A stretch of 32,405 nt of DNA from a virus, in the IMG/VR virus record IMGVR_UViG_3300033993_002892, positions 1-32,405 of that record. One strand, written 5' to 3'. Made by a program: the position numbers and the translations under genes. How positions within the stretch are numbered: position 1 is the stretch's first letter; each line of letters begins with the position of its first letter. Shown in pieces: positions 1 to 5,958 of this stretch. The notes under the pieces were generated by a model. It was not told the DNA's origin and made no database searches. It was given only the letters and a program-made list of their open reading frames with translations.

Positions 1-2
1 AA

Positions 3-275
3 AGATTGTACTACATACAAGTTTGGGTCATTACAGAATCACAACCATTACATGTTTTACGAAATTATGAAAAAAGATGTTTTAGAGGTAAAGATTGCTA
101 CCATTTAGACCATATAGTACCAATATCACACGGTTTTTATAATAAAATACCACCTGAAAAAATTGGTGGTATGTCTAATTTAAGGTTCATAAAATCAGAA
201 AGAAACATGAGAAAAGGCCATAGATTAACTACAGAATCACATAAAGTATTAAGAAAAATCAGAAGAAGAATATAA
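3..275 (+). CDS. HNH endonuclease, C-terminal part (5' end outside window)
   Basis: The reading frame is open to the left edge, so the start lies outside the window and only the C-terminal ~90 residues are seen. They carry an HNH-type core: LDHIVPIS supplies the Asp-His pair, followed by PPEKIGGMSNLRFI and a final N-x-x-KG-H. This layout (DH, then IG-x-x-SNLR, then an Asn a short way on) is typical of the metal-binding nicking site of phage HNH homing endonucleases. A preceding ITESQPL...NYEKRCFRGKD stretch is also seen in phage homing nucleases. The gene converges on the next gene and overlaps its 3' end by 27 bases. It probably acts as a free-standing or intron-borne homing nuclease; the target gene is not visible here. 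Confidence 0.75.
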   Translation, partial: RLYYIQVWVITESQPLHVLRNYEKRCFRGKDCYHLDHIVPISHGFYNKIPPEKIGGMSNLRFIKSERNMRKGHRLTTESHKVLRKIRRRI

Positions 276-662
276 CTGATTTTTAAAATCAAGATCAACC
301 ATAAATTTACCTTTTAAAAGTTTACGACCAAGGAGTATTGGAAATTTCATCTTACTTCTATCTGCTAAAGTAAAATTAGTTCTAACTTTACGTCCTAATA
401 CGTTTATTAGTATTTTGACTACATATCTTTCTTCAATGTGACCAAAAGAAGATTTAATGATTTTTTTCTTAAAAGAATCAAAAGTTACAACTTGTTTATT
501 AAGAAGAAGGCATGAAATCACACCTTCTTCTTCTTTAACCCATTTTACACCTAGAGAAGATGTGGCTGCACCAGTATCAACACGAGCATGAATCATGTTA
601 ACATTTAACTCAGGTAAAGAAACAAATTCTTCCGAACCGATTATAGTTTTTTGTTTACTCAT
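249..662 (-). CDS. Retropepsin-like aspartic protease, ATP-dependent zinc protease/RimB family
   Basis: Protein of 137 aa with an aspartic protease signature, VDTGAATSS at about residues 28-36, inside a pattern (IGSEEFVSLPEL, then H-A-R-V-DTGA) that matches the Zn_protease/RimB-like retropepsin family. The second family landmark, ILLGRKLLKGKFMVD near the C terminus, is also present. In bacteria these proteins are linked to RimK-type peptide modification; the phage role is unknown. I chose the ATG at 662, which overlaps the upstream stop in the 8-base arrangement ATGAGTAA; an in-frame ATG at 674 is possible but would overlap more. It is cotranscribed with the phosphoesterase upstream. Confidence 0.75.
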   Translation of the reverse strand: MSKQKTIIGSEEFVSLPELNVNMIHARVDTGAATSSLGVKWVKEEEGVISCLLLNKQVVTFDSFKKKIIKSSFGHIEERYVVKILINVLGRKVRTNFTLADRSKMKFPILLGRKLLKGKFMVDLDFKNQLYSSSDFS

Positions 663-1257
663 GGTGACTATCAACTAATGAAACTTTTCTTTTTAAAAGA
701 GTTTTTTTAATTTCATTGTATGAAATAGGGGTGTACCCTATAACATTACAACCAACATCCATTACCCGTCTTTTGTAGTAGTCTTGGTTTGATTTCATTA
801 AACTACCATGACAATGTCCGTGAAGATGCCATGAACCATGATGGGCTCTGTTCCAACTAAGGATTGGGTAGTGGCTCATTATGATATGGGTACTTCCACT
901 TCTATCATCAGAATCTTTATCCTCTACAGTAATTTCGGTACCATACTCATAGATTTTTTCAATCCTATCAAGTTTGGATATGTCTTTTAACTTATCATGG
1001 TTACCCATAATGTGATGAATTTTACCTTTAACGGAATATAGAAACCATTTAGATAATTCATCGTTACCAAAAGATAAGTCACCAAGGTTGTAGACAACAT
1101 CATCGTCACCAACAACCGAGTTCCAGTTTTTAATTAAATCGACGTGCATTTCTTGGATATCTTTAAAAGGCCTACCGTCAAACTTTAAGACGTTATGGTG
1201 ACCAAGGTGTAAGTCACTAATGAAAAAAATGTTTTGTTTTTGATATTTTGTTTTCAT
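655..1257 (-). CDS. Calcineurin-like metallophosphoesterase
   Basis: Protein of 200 aa with the full metallophosphoesterase signature: SDLHLGH at 14-20, NLGDLSF at 57-63, GNHD at 85-88, SHYP at 128-131 and HGHCHG at 146-151. These supply the two-metal site residues (D, H, D, N, H, H, H). The compact length fits the small YfcE/phage phosphoesterase group, which hydrolyses phosphodiesters; the substrate cannot be read from sequence. It overlaps the downstream retropepsin gene by 8 bases, so the two are probably translationally coupled. It is one of three unrelated metallophosphoesterases in this window, and follows the terminated small RNA A. Confidence 0.88.
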   Translation of the reverse strand: MKTKYQKQNIFFISDLHLGHHNVLKFDGRPFKDIQEMHVDLIKNWNSVVGDDDVVYNLGDLSFGNDELSKWFLYSVKGKIHHIMGNHDKLKDISKLDRIEKIYEYGTEITVEDKDSDDRSGSTHIIMSHYPILSWNRAHHGSWHLHGHCHGSLMKSNQDYYKRRVMDVGCNVIGYTPISYNEIKKTLLKRKVSLVDSHHE

Positions 1258-1294
1258 ATTACAAATTTATAAATTTATTATCGTATTAAAAAAT

Positions 1295-1403
1295 AAAAAG
1301 GGACAAATCTTTCGAAAAGCCCCTTTTTAAAATGTGGTAGTCGGTGAAAACCTTGATGCTAAAATCGTTTAAACTAACAAGGAGTGATTATAACAACCGA
1401 CTA
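1295..1403 (-). ncRNA. Structured small RNA A with its own terminator
   Basis: On the minus strand an eight-base stem TAGTCGGT/ACCGACTA (1396-1403 with 1338-1345) encloses a second stem CCTTG/CAAGG (1378-1382 with 1351-1355). A terminator-like hairpin follows, with AAAAAGGG at 1295-1302 pairing with CCCTTTTT at 1321-1328. A promoter-like TTG-N20-TATTTAAT would start transcription at about 1403, exactly at the 5' end of the outer stem. No reading frame fits. Promoter, stem and terminator together support a transcript of about 110 nt. Its function is unknown; it could also act in the leader of the downstream phosphoesterase gene. Confidence 0.55.
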
Positions 1404-1408
1404 TGTTA

Positions 1409-1439
1409 ATTAAATAGTTAATCAGCACCTAAAAATCAA
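1409..1439 (-). promoter_or_regulatory. Putative promoter of RNA A
   Basis: Minus-strand TTG (1437-1439), 20-base spacer, TATTTAAT (1409-1416). The -33 element and spacing match the Bacteroidota consensus; the -7 box is imperfect. The predicted start falls on the outer stem of RNA A. Confidence 0.4.
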
Positions 1440-1615
1440 TCTTCAAAAATATTTTTTTTATGCTTTGGTTTACGGGTATAATCTTTCACACCTTTGTGAA
1501 CTTTATGATTAGGAAGATTGTAAAGACCAGCTTCAATCAAAGCTTTTCTATGAGCAGTTTTTTCAATCTGTCTTAAAGTTTCTGCTGATATTTTTATAGA
1601 CTTCATCTTTTTCAT
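1436..1615 (-). CDS. Small basic phage protein of unknown function (59 aa)
   Basis: A 59-residue frame starting MKKMKSIKISAETL and ending KNIFED. It has a basic core with the pattern HRKALIEAGLY, PN-H-K-V-HK and DYTRKPKHKK. I recall similar H-R-K-x-x-I-E-x-G...PN-x-x-VHK...K-Y-x-RK strings from uncharacterised small proteins of T4-like phages, which supports a real gene. A strong host-like promoter box, TATCTTTG, lies 4 bases before the ATG, and an ATATTTAT box lies further upstream. Its stop overlaps the promoter of RNA A. The high Lys/Arg content suggests nucleic acid or ribosome contact, but that is a guess. Confidence 0.7.
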   Translation of the reverse strand: MKKMKSIKISAETLRQIEKTAHRKALIEAGLYNLPNHKVHKGVKDYTRKPKHKKNIFED

Positions 1616-1619
1616 AATA

Positions 1620-1650
1620 CAAAGATATGAATATAAATATATATGGCAAA
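1620..1650 (-). promoter_or_regulatory. Host-like promoter of the 59-aa gene
   Basis: Minus-strand TTTG (1647-1650), 19-base spacer, TATCTTTG (1620-1627): a full match to the Bacteroidota TTTG / TAnnTTTG promoter. Only 4 bases separate the -7 box from the ATG, so the mRNA is probably leaderless. An ATATTTAT box sits inside the spacer (1633-1640). Confidence 0.7.
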
Positions 1651-1651
1651 A

Positions 1652-2059
1652 TCAAACTGTATGTTCTATTCGTACTCTTACACAATTTTGTGGTAAATGA
1701 TGAATATGTCTGTAATTATTTATATAACCCATCATGTTAGCACTACCAATTGCGTTAGCTGAATGTATAACAACATCAACCACAGGCTTACCATCCAACC
1801 ATTGTTCAACCAACCACTTAGTACAATCCATACCTGTTTTTTCAGTTATGTTATCGTAATTTAATGTATAGTTGTGGTATACGTTTTTATGCCACTCTCG
1901 CATCGCGGAGTCACCTAAGTCGTGGTCAAATGAAATTAATTCAATGCTCTCCAACCCAACTTTATTTACCAAATTAACAAATTCGTGAAAGTTTCTAACG
2001 ACCAACCAATCTTTGTCGATTGGTGTTCTAATATCATCTAAGTAAATTTTATTTTTCAT
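1652..2059 (-). CDS. Cyclic-phosphate-processing receiver-like (cREC) domain protein
   Basis: Protein of 135 aa. The N terminus IYLDDIRTP, then SFDHDLG at about 42-48, then the C-terminal VIHSANAIGSANM block match the stand-alone receiver-like domain described as cREC, found in phages and bacteria near NAD and cyclic-phosphate RNA metabolism. The paired Asp residues (LDD, DHD) resemble the acidic pocket of response regulators, but there is no phosphotransfer partner. The start overlaps the DHFR stop as ATGA, so the genes are coupled. The exact substrate is unknown; a role in processing 2',3'-cyclic phosphate or ADP-ribose products is what has been proposed for the family. Confidence 0.7.
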   Translation of the reverse strand: MKNKIYLDDIRTPIDKDWLVVRNFHEFVNLVNKVGLESIELISFDHDLGDSAMREWHKNVYHNYTLNYDNITEKTGMDCTKWLVEQWLDGKPVVDVVIHSANAIGSANMMGYINNYRHIHHLPQNCVRVRIEHTV

Positions 2060-2523
2060 TTTTTAATCCAAGTTTGTAATTTAAAACCTTCTTTTTGTTC
2101 ATCGTAGAAACACTTCCAACCTTGTTCAGGTCCATATTCAGGAAAGTAAGTGTCTCCTTGATATTCTCCGTCCACCAAAGATACGTAAATTCTTTGGATA
2201 AAAGGGAAGAATTGTTTATAAATCTCACCACCACCTATAATAAAAACTTGTGGGTCTTCAGCAAAATCTTTAATAACATCTTCTACCCTGTCATAAATTA
2301 AACAGTGTTCAGGTCTAAAATCTTTATCTTTAGTTAAGACAACATTTAATCTTTTAGGTAATGGTTTACCAATCGACTCAAATGTTTTTCGACCCATTAT
2401 TACTGTTGAATTTAAAGTTAACTTTTTAAAGTTTTTTAAATCTTCGGGTAGATGCCATAACAACTTGTTATCCCCACCTATTAATCTGTTTTTGTCGTGT
2501 GCGACTACTGCTGCAAAGTTCAT
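2056..2523 (-). CDS. folA: Dihydrofolate reductase
   Basis: Full-length DHFR of 155 aa. Visible landmarks: the N-terminal strand MNFAAVVAHDKNRLIGGDNKL, the WHLPEDL segment with the catalytic acidic residue near 27, the NADPH-binding VIMGRKTFES at 42-50, and IIGGGEIY near 95-102. It reduces dihydrofolate to tetrahydrofolate with NADPH in the cytoplasm and supports thymidylate synthesis during phage replication. No thymidylate synthase lies in this window. It leads a two-gene operon with the cREC protein (ATGA overlap). The closest T4 counterpart is frd. Confidence 0.95.
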   Translation of the reverse strand: MNFAAVVAHDKNRLIGGDNKLLWHLPEDLKNFKKLTLNSTVIMGRKTFESIGKPLPKRLNVVLTKDKDFRPEHCLIYDRVEDVIKDFAEDPQVFIIGGGEIYKQFFPFIQRIYVSLVDGEYQGDTYFPEYGPEQGWKCFYDEQKEGFKLQTWIKK

Positions 2524-2570
2524 GTGTTAAATATAATAAGATTTACAAATAAATACAAGATTAATCATCA

Positions 2571-2598
2571 AAAAAGGGACCATTAGGTCCCTTTTGTT
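2571..2598 (-). terminator. Rho-independent terminator after the lipoprotein gene
   Basis: Hairpin AAAAGGGACC / GGTCCCTTTT with loop ATTA (2582-2585). The A/T arms give a U tract on either strand. It sits directly after the stop of the lipoprotein gene and before DHFR. Confidence 0.85.
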
Positions 2599-3024
2599 TT
2601 AATAGGTAAATTCTATTAAACCCATATCATCAGTAGATTCATTAAGTCCGTAAGATTCTTCAACATGGTCGTCATAATAAGTGTGTGAACTAACAATAAC
2701 TCTACTATAAGACTTTTGAACTCCATCGATAAAAACTCTCATCTCAAAATGATAAGATAACTGTGCTCTCACTGAGAAAAAGATTTTATCACCTCTCTTA
2801 AGGTTAAGATATTCATAACGCCAAATTTGTGGTATTTTAGCCTTATCAATAGATGGTTTTTTGTCTGAATAATTAGGTAAAGCGTAAATATCTATAATAT
2901 TAGAAGAACCCATACCAGGGGTATTTAAAAAAGTAACCTCAAACATAACTTTGTGATATTCAACTTTTTTACAAGAAGTGAAAGCTGTTAAAACTACTAA
3001 TGTTAATATTATAAATTTTTTCAT
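2599..3024 (-). CDS. Predicted lipoprotein of unknown function
   Basis: Protein of 141 aa with a Bacteroidota lipoprotein signal: MKK, a hydrophobic run to residue ~15, then the lipobox FTSCKK, so Cys18 should be lipidated after signal peptidase II cleavage. The mature part is beta-rich with no family I recognise. A surface or periplasmic lipoprotein encoded by a phage could alter host adsorption or superinfection, but nothing here proves that. The gene has its own host-like promoter five bases before the ATG and its own terminator, so it is a single-gene unit, as expected for an early or lysogenic-conversion-like moron. Confidence 0.75.
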   Translation of the reverse strand: MKKFIILTLVVLTAFTSCKKVEYHKVMFEVTFLNTPGMGSSNIIDIYALPNYSDKKPSIDKAKIPQIWRYEYLNLKRGDKIFFSVRAQLSYHFEMRVFIDGVQKSYSRVIVSSHTYYDDHVEESYGLNESTDDMGLIEFTY

Positions 3025-3029
3025 ATATA

Positions 3030-3060
3030 CAAAGATACTAAATTTTATTCTACCACCAAA
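3030..3060 (-). promoter_or_regulatory. Host-like promoter of the lipoprotein gene
   Basis: Minus-strand TTTG (3057-3060), 19-base spacer, TATCTTTG (3030-3037), five bases before the ATG. It is a perfect match to the Bacteroidota consensus. The -33 element touches the divergent ATATTTAT box at 3060-3067. Confidence 0.75.
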
Positions 3061-3078
3061 TATTTATTAATAAATATT
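3059..3078. promoter_or_regulatory. 20-bp perfect palindrome containing an ATATTTAT box
   Basis: Arms AATATTTATT and AATAAATATT meet with no spacer. The left arm holds the ATATTTAT box (3060-3067), 14 bases before the start of the gene at 3082; the right arm gives the same box on the other strand. Lying between divergent genes, it could be an operator or a two-way promoter. Confidence 0.5.
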
Positions 3079-3081
3079 AAA

Positions 3082-3366
3082 ATGAAAAAAGTAATTAGAC
3101 TTAATGAAAATGATATAGAAAATCTTGTTAAAAAGATTTTAAAAGAAGATAATAGACCTAGAGGTGGCATTTTATATGGTGGTAGATCCGAAATGATTGA
3201 TGAGGTTGTTAATAGAATTAATGAGTATGGTGAAGAATATACTCAAGAACTTATTAAACTTAACAATAGATTTCCTTCCACTAAATATACAAAAATTAAC
3301 CCTCCAACAAGTGTTGAACTTCCAAAGGGCGTTAAAGTAAGAAGTACTGTTTATCCAAATAAATAA
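3082..3366 (+). CDS. Small protein with putative capsid-targeting N-terminal peptide
   Basis: Protein of 94 aa. The first ~23 residues, MKKVIRLNENDIENLVKKILKED, when read in pieces (KVIRL, then ENLVKKILKE), belong to a type of N terminus shared by otherwise unrelated proteins of large Bacteroidota phages. It ends in ILKE, which fits the (L/I)-x-E cut site of T4-type prohead proteases. The rest (glycine-rich LYGGRSEM, then a helical stretch, then Pro-rich tail) is not recognised. An ATATTTAT box lies upstream inside a palindrome, and a terminator follows the stop at once, so it is a single-gene unit. Function unknown; a virion-internal protein is the best guess. Confidence 0.65.
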   Translation: MKKVIRLNENDIENLVKKILKEDNRPRGGILYGGRSEMIDEVVNRINEYGEEYTQELIKLNNRFPSTKYTKINPPTSVELPKGVKVRSTVYPNK

Positions 3367-3392
3367 AAAAAGGGACTATTCAGTTCCTTTTT
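3367..3392. terminator. Bidirectional terminator between convergent genes
   Basis: GGGACT/AGTTCC stem (one G-T pair) with loop ATTC, flanked by A and T runs. It serves the plus gene ending at 3366, and the last codons and stop of the minus gene (3376) are written inside it. Confidence 0.75.
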
Positions 3393-4164
3393 CTTTTAAA
3401 TCTTTTTCATAATCTTTCCAGTTACGATATTCACAAACCTCATTAATATCTAACAATCGATAATTGGTTTCATCGAATTTACCCACCCAATCTCTGTGAA
3501 AGTGACCATAATACCAATAATCAGGTTTATTTTTTTCTTTTAAGATATTACACATCTTAGTTAATAGGTCTCTTTCTTCTCTTAAATCTTCATATAATTT
3601 AGGGTCGTCTTTCGCAAATTGTCCCACCAAATAACCAAAACCCATTTTGTTGTTGGGTTCACAAAAATCAGGTGCGGTATGTGTTACAATAATATCAATA
3701 TTTTCAAAGGTTCTAAGTTTTTCTTCATCTAAGACAAAAACTTCGTCATGCCAATGAAGTTCAACCTCACGATTAACTCTTGCATATTCAAGTTGTTCTC
3801 TCATACGAGGTCTACGGTCAACACTTACAGCACCACCAACACCGAGGATTTTAGTACCTTCAATGTCAATAACAGTATAATCAGCTAATAAATGTAGATT
3901 ATCAAAATGGTTAGCCAAATGACCGTCAAAAAACTTAGGGTTATCGTGGTTACCACGGATGGCATACATTTGGATGTTATACTCTTTTAAGAATTTATTT
4001 AATTCACCCAAAGTATTCATATCGTTATACTCATTGGTAAATCCAATACCGAAATCACCTACCTGATAGATAGTACAATCTTTTATTTTATATGTTTTGA
4101 TGTACCACTTGATATGGTTAAAGTTACCGTGGATGTCACCTAAAAACAACAAAGGTTTTTTCAT
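3376..4164 (-). CDS. Calcineurin-like metallophosphoesterase (second type)
   Basis: Protein of 262 aa with FLGDIHGNF at 7-15, QVGDFGIG near 34-41, RGNHDNP near 71-77, VTHTAPD near 160 and YGHFHRDW near 219-226. All metal ligands of the calcineurin-like fold are present. The length and the IHGN motif resemble the Ser/Thr-phosphatase-like or ApaH-like branch rather than the 200-aa enzyme at 655-1257. It could remove phosphate from proteins or nucleotides; substrate unknown. It is coupled by ATGA to a 49-aa gene upstream, and its C-terminal KGTE codons form part of the terminator. Confidence 0.85.
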   Translation of the reverse strand: MKKPLLFLGDIHGNFNHIKWYIKTYKIKDCTIYQVGDFGIGFTNEYNDMNTLGELNKFLKEYNIQMYAIRGNHDNPKFFDGHLANHFDNLHLLADYTVIDIEGTKILGVGGAVSVDRRPRMREQLEYARVNREVELHWHDEVFVLDEEKLRTFENIDIIVTHTAPDFCEPNNKMGFGYLVGQFAKDDPKLYEDLREERDLLTKMCNILKEKNKPDYWYYGHFHRDWVGKFDETNYRLLDINEVCEYRNWKDYEKDLKEKGTE

Positions 4165-4310
4165 TTTTCTTTTACTTTATAAATTTCTAACAAATTTTTT
4201 GGTTTTAAATCTTTTATTTTTGCGAACATTTCTATCGCTAATTCAAGACTTTTGGTTTTAATCTTATTTATGACATCACCCGATTTGTTTAATAAATGAT
4301 ATTCTTTCAT
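4161..4310 (-). CDS. Small protein of unknown function (49 aa)
   Basis: A 49-residue frame beginning MKEYHLLNKSGDVINKIK and ending IYKVKEK. It is mostly helical and basic with no recognised motif. Support comes from context: the stop overlaps the next start as ATGA, and two TAnnTTTG-like boxes (TATATTTG, 4329-4347 region) lie upstream after the terminator of RNA B. It is probably an accessory partner of the phosphoesterase. Confidence 0.6.
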   Translation of the reverse strand: MKEYHLLNKSGDVINKIKTKSLELAIEMFAKIKDLKPKNLLEIYKVKEK

Positions 4311-4349
4311 GAGACATTCTTTATTAAGCAAATATACGACAAATATATC

Positions 4350-4524
4350 AAAAATAAAACCCCTAAGAATTATTTTCTTAGGGGTTTCAGCTAAAGATTG
4401 AGGGAGGGACTCTCACCCTCCAAAACCTCTCTTCGAGTATAAATACAAAGGGTACCTATTTATACCTTATAATTTGAGACCAGCCTATCCGTCAATAGTC
4501 CGTGTATATCTTCCACCACTCAGC
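4350..4524 (-). ncRNA. Structured small RNA B ending in a terminator
   Basis: About 175 nt of minus-strand non-coding sequence, read from a promoter-like TTG-N20-TACATTTA. It contains a 9-bp hairpin GTATAAATA/TATTTATAC (4437-4445 with 4457-4465), a 6-bp hairpin GGAGGG/CCCTCC (4403-4408 with 4416-4421), and a 10-bp terminator CCCCTAAGAA/TTCTTAGGGG (4360-4369 with 4375-4384) followed on the minus strand by TTTTATTTTTG. It lacks a T-arm and so is not a tRNA. No family recognised. Confidence 0.6.
4360..4384 (-). terminator. Terminator of RNA B
   Basis: Ten-base perfect stem with loop 4370-4374, followed on the minus strand by a T-rich run. It lies just upstream of the 49-aa gene. Confidence 0.85.
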
Positions 4525-4530
4525 CTAATA

Positions 4531-4561
4531 TAAATGTAGGAAACTATTTTTAGACTGTCAA
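4531..4561 (-). promoter_or_regulatory. Putative promoter of RNA B
   Basis: Minus-strand TTG (4559-4561), 20-base spacer, TACATTTA (4531-4538). The -33 region reads TTGACAGTC, identical to that of RNA C. It overlaps a TTAGACT/AGTCTAA hairpin (4550-4572) that may end the upstream gene. Confidence 0.55.
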
Positions 4562-4569
4562 GAAATAGT

Positions 4570-4887
4570 CTAAATAAAATTAAATTGTTTTAGAATTTTT
4601 TCGGGTTCTATTGGACCTTCTTTAATTATTTTCCAAGTACCGTTTCTAACTTGTTCAATAACAACCCTAACAGGCCAAGGTGGGTAAACCTCAACATCTT
4701 CATTTTCATGTTCTATTGTTAAAGTTACCACTCTTTCACCTTCTTCTTCAAAGATTGGACCCAATTTAATAAATCGGTGGTGGCTAATAAACAAACCTTT
4801 AAATACCGCACCACCGTTAGAGACCATAAGAATACCTTCTTTTGGTTTCATGATTGGTTTTTCTCTATGTTTACTGAACTTACTCAA
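4570..4887 (-). CDS. Protein of unknown function (105 aa)
   Basis: No family recognised. The core is beta-rich: GILMVSNGGAVFKGLFISHHRFIKLGP, read in pieces, then TLTIEHENEDVEVYPPWPVRVVIEQV and a C-terminal helix. The track of overlaps suggests a TTG start at 4887, giving TTGA with the upstream stop; an ATG at 4851 (MKPKEGILM) is a good alternative. It is coupled to the 63-aa gene upstream and sits in the operon behind the DNA glycosylase. A TTAGACT/AGTCTAA hairpin at the stop codon may end the transcript. Confidence 0.7.
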   Translation of the reverse strand: MSKFSKHREKPIMKPKEGILMVSNGGAVFKGLFISHHRFIKLGPIFEEEGERVVTLTIEHENEDVEVYPPWPVRVVIEQVRNGTWKIIKEGPIEPEKILKQFNFI

Positions 4888-5075
4888 AATTTATAATATT
4901 CTTTTACGATTTCAGTTATTTCTTCTTCTGATAGGTAAAATTTACCAACAGCCTTTTTTATTAAATAAACAGGGCTAATGTCATTAGGTTCAACGTTATC
5001 AAGAGCTTTTTGGAGTCTTGTTTTTTCCATACTGAAATTAATCTCATCAAAATATTTTTCTTTTATATTACTCAT
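4884..5075 (-). CDS. Small acidic protein of unknown function (63 aa)
   Basis: A 63-residue helical protein starting MSNIKEKYFDEINFSMEK, with a C-terminal half (LSEEEITEIVKEYYKF) that looks like a small helical bundle. It overlaps the glycosylase stop as ATGAGTAA, the same 8-base overlap as at 655-662. A host-like TATCTTTG box lies four bases before the ATG, so it may also be transcribed on its own as a leaderless mRNA. Confidence 0.65.
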   Translation of the reverse strand: MSNIKEKYFDEINFSMEKTRLQKALDNVEPNDISPVYLIKKAVGKFYLSEEEITEIVKEYYKF

Positions 5076-5886
5076 AAGACAAAGATAAATTATATTTTTT
5101 ATCGTACCAAAATTTTCTATTATTTTTATCTACTAAATTGGCCATATCTTTTTTACCGTAACACTTTAACCACTGACCAAATGTTAACTTATCCATATTA
5201 AATGGGTTTGTCCATTCTTTTAATTGTCCACCACCTATAGCATAAGTTTCCAAAGGAATAGATTTACATAATTCAAAGATAATTGGTTGTTTACTTATAT
5301 ACTCCTTAGCGGGTAAAAAAGGGTTCTCATCAATACGGTAAAGAATTTCAGCTCTTAAATAATTACCGATACCGTTAAAGTATTGTTGGTCCATTAAAAC
5401 TTCATAGATTGGTTTTTGAAACAACTTTTTATCTATGTTGTCTCTAACATTTTTAACAAAATTATCAAATTCTCTAATAGGGTCTGGACCCCTTTTGATT
5501 GACCATCCATCTGACCACTGCCATCTCGCAAACCTTCTCATATCAACAAGACACAAAGACTCACCATCGTTAGTGTCAAAAATAAGGTGAGCGTGTTTTG
5601 GTAATCTATCTGATGGGACCATTTGCCAATGACCTGACATACCCATGTTACATACCATAACTTCATTATTAAAATGTTTAAAACATTCAGGTTTTCTACA
5701 AAACTTAATCATAAATTCTTTACCCCTAGTTTCCGATATTAATGTAAATCCAAGAGACCAAGAATTAGTTTTTAAATCTGTCTTAACTTTGCTGACATCA
5801 GATTTTCTAATATTAATAAAAGTTTTGTTTTCAACTATTTCATTGAAGTATTCTGACATTATTTTTACTTCACTTATTTCCGGCAT
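5068..5886 (-). CDS. Fpg/Nei family DNA glycosylase
   Basis: Protein of 272 aa. Pro2-Glu3, the catalytic N terminus of this family, are present; MPEISEV replaces the common MPEGPEV. RGKEF at 54-58 matches the conserved beta-strand Lys, and DMRRFARW at 115-122 and the helix-two-turn-helix QYFNGIGNYLRAEILYR at 168-184 complete the fold. It should excise oxidised bases and cut the strand by beta/delta elimination. The C terminus has no CxxC pair, so the usual zinc finger is missing or replaced by a zincless finger. It heads an operon with two small genes. Confidence 0.88.
   Translation of the reverse strand: MPEISEVKIMSEYFNEIVENKTFINIRKSDVSKVKTDLKTNSWSLGFTLISETRGKEFMIKFCRKPECFKHFNNEVMVCNMGMSGHWQMVPSDRLPKHAHLIFDTNDGESLCLVDMRRFARWQWSDGWSIKRGPDPIREFDNFVKNVRDNIDKKLFQKPIYEVLMDQQYFNGIGNYLRAEILYRIDENPFLPAKEYISKQPIIFELCKSIPLETYAIGGGQLKEWTNPFNMDKLTFGQWLKCYGKKDMANLVDKNNRKFWYDKKYNLSLSYE
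5080..5110 (-). promoter_or_regulatory. Host-like internal promoter before the 63-aa gene
   Basis: Minus-strand TATCTTTG (5080-5087) four bases before the ATG, with TTTG about 20 bases further upstream inside the glycosylase gene. Spacing suggests a leaderless transcript. Confidence 0.5.
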
Positions 5887-5900
5887 AACACTAATTTTTG

Positions 5901-5908
5901 ATATTTAT
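5901..5908 (+). promoter_or_regulatory. Additional ATATTTAT box
   Basis: The sequence GATATTTATAATAATAA resembles the boxes before other genes but lies 50 bases before the nearest plus start (5959), which has its own box. It may be a second promoter or chance. Confidence 0.3.
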
Positions 5909-5945
5909 AATAATAAGAAATTATTTTATTTCAGAACAGCTTCAA

Positions 5946-5953
5946 ATATTTAT
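5946..5953 (+). promoter_or_regulatory. ATATTTAT box, 5 bases before the start at 5959
   Basis: Reads AAATATTTATATCATATG. The spacing puts the likely transcription start at the ATG (leaderless mRNA). Confidence 0.6.
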
Positions 5954-5958
5954 ATCAT

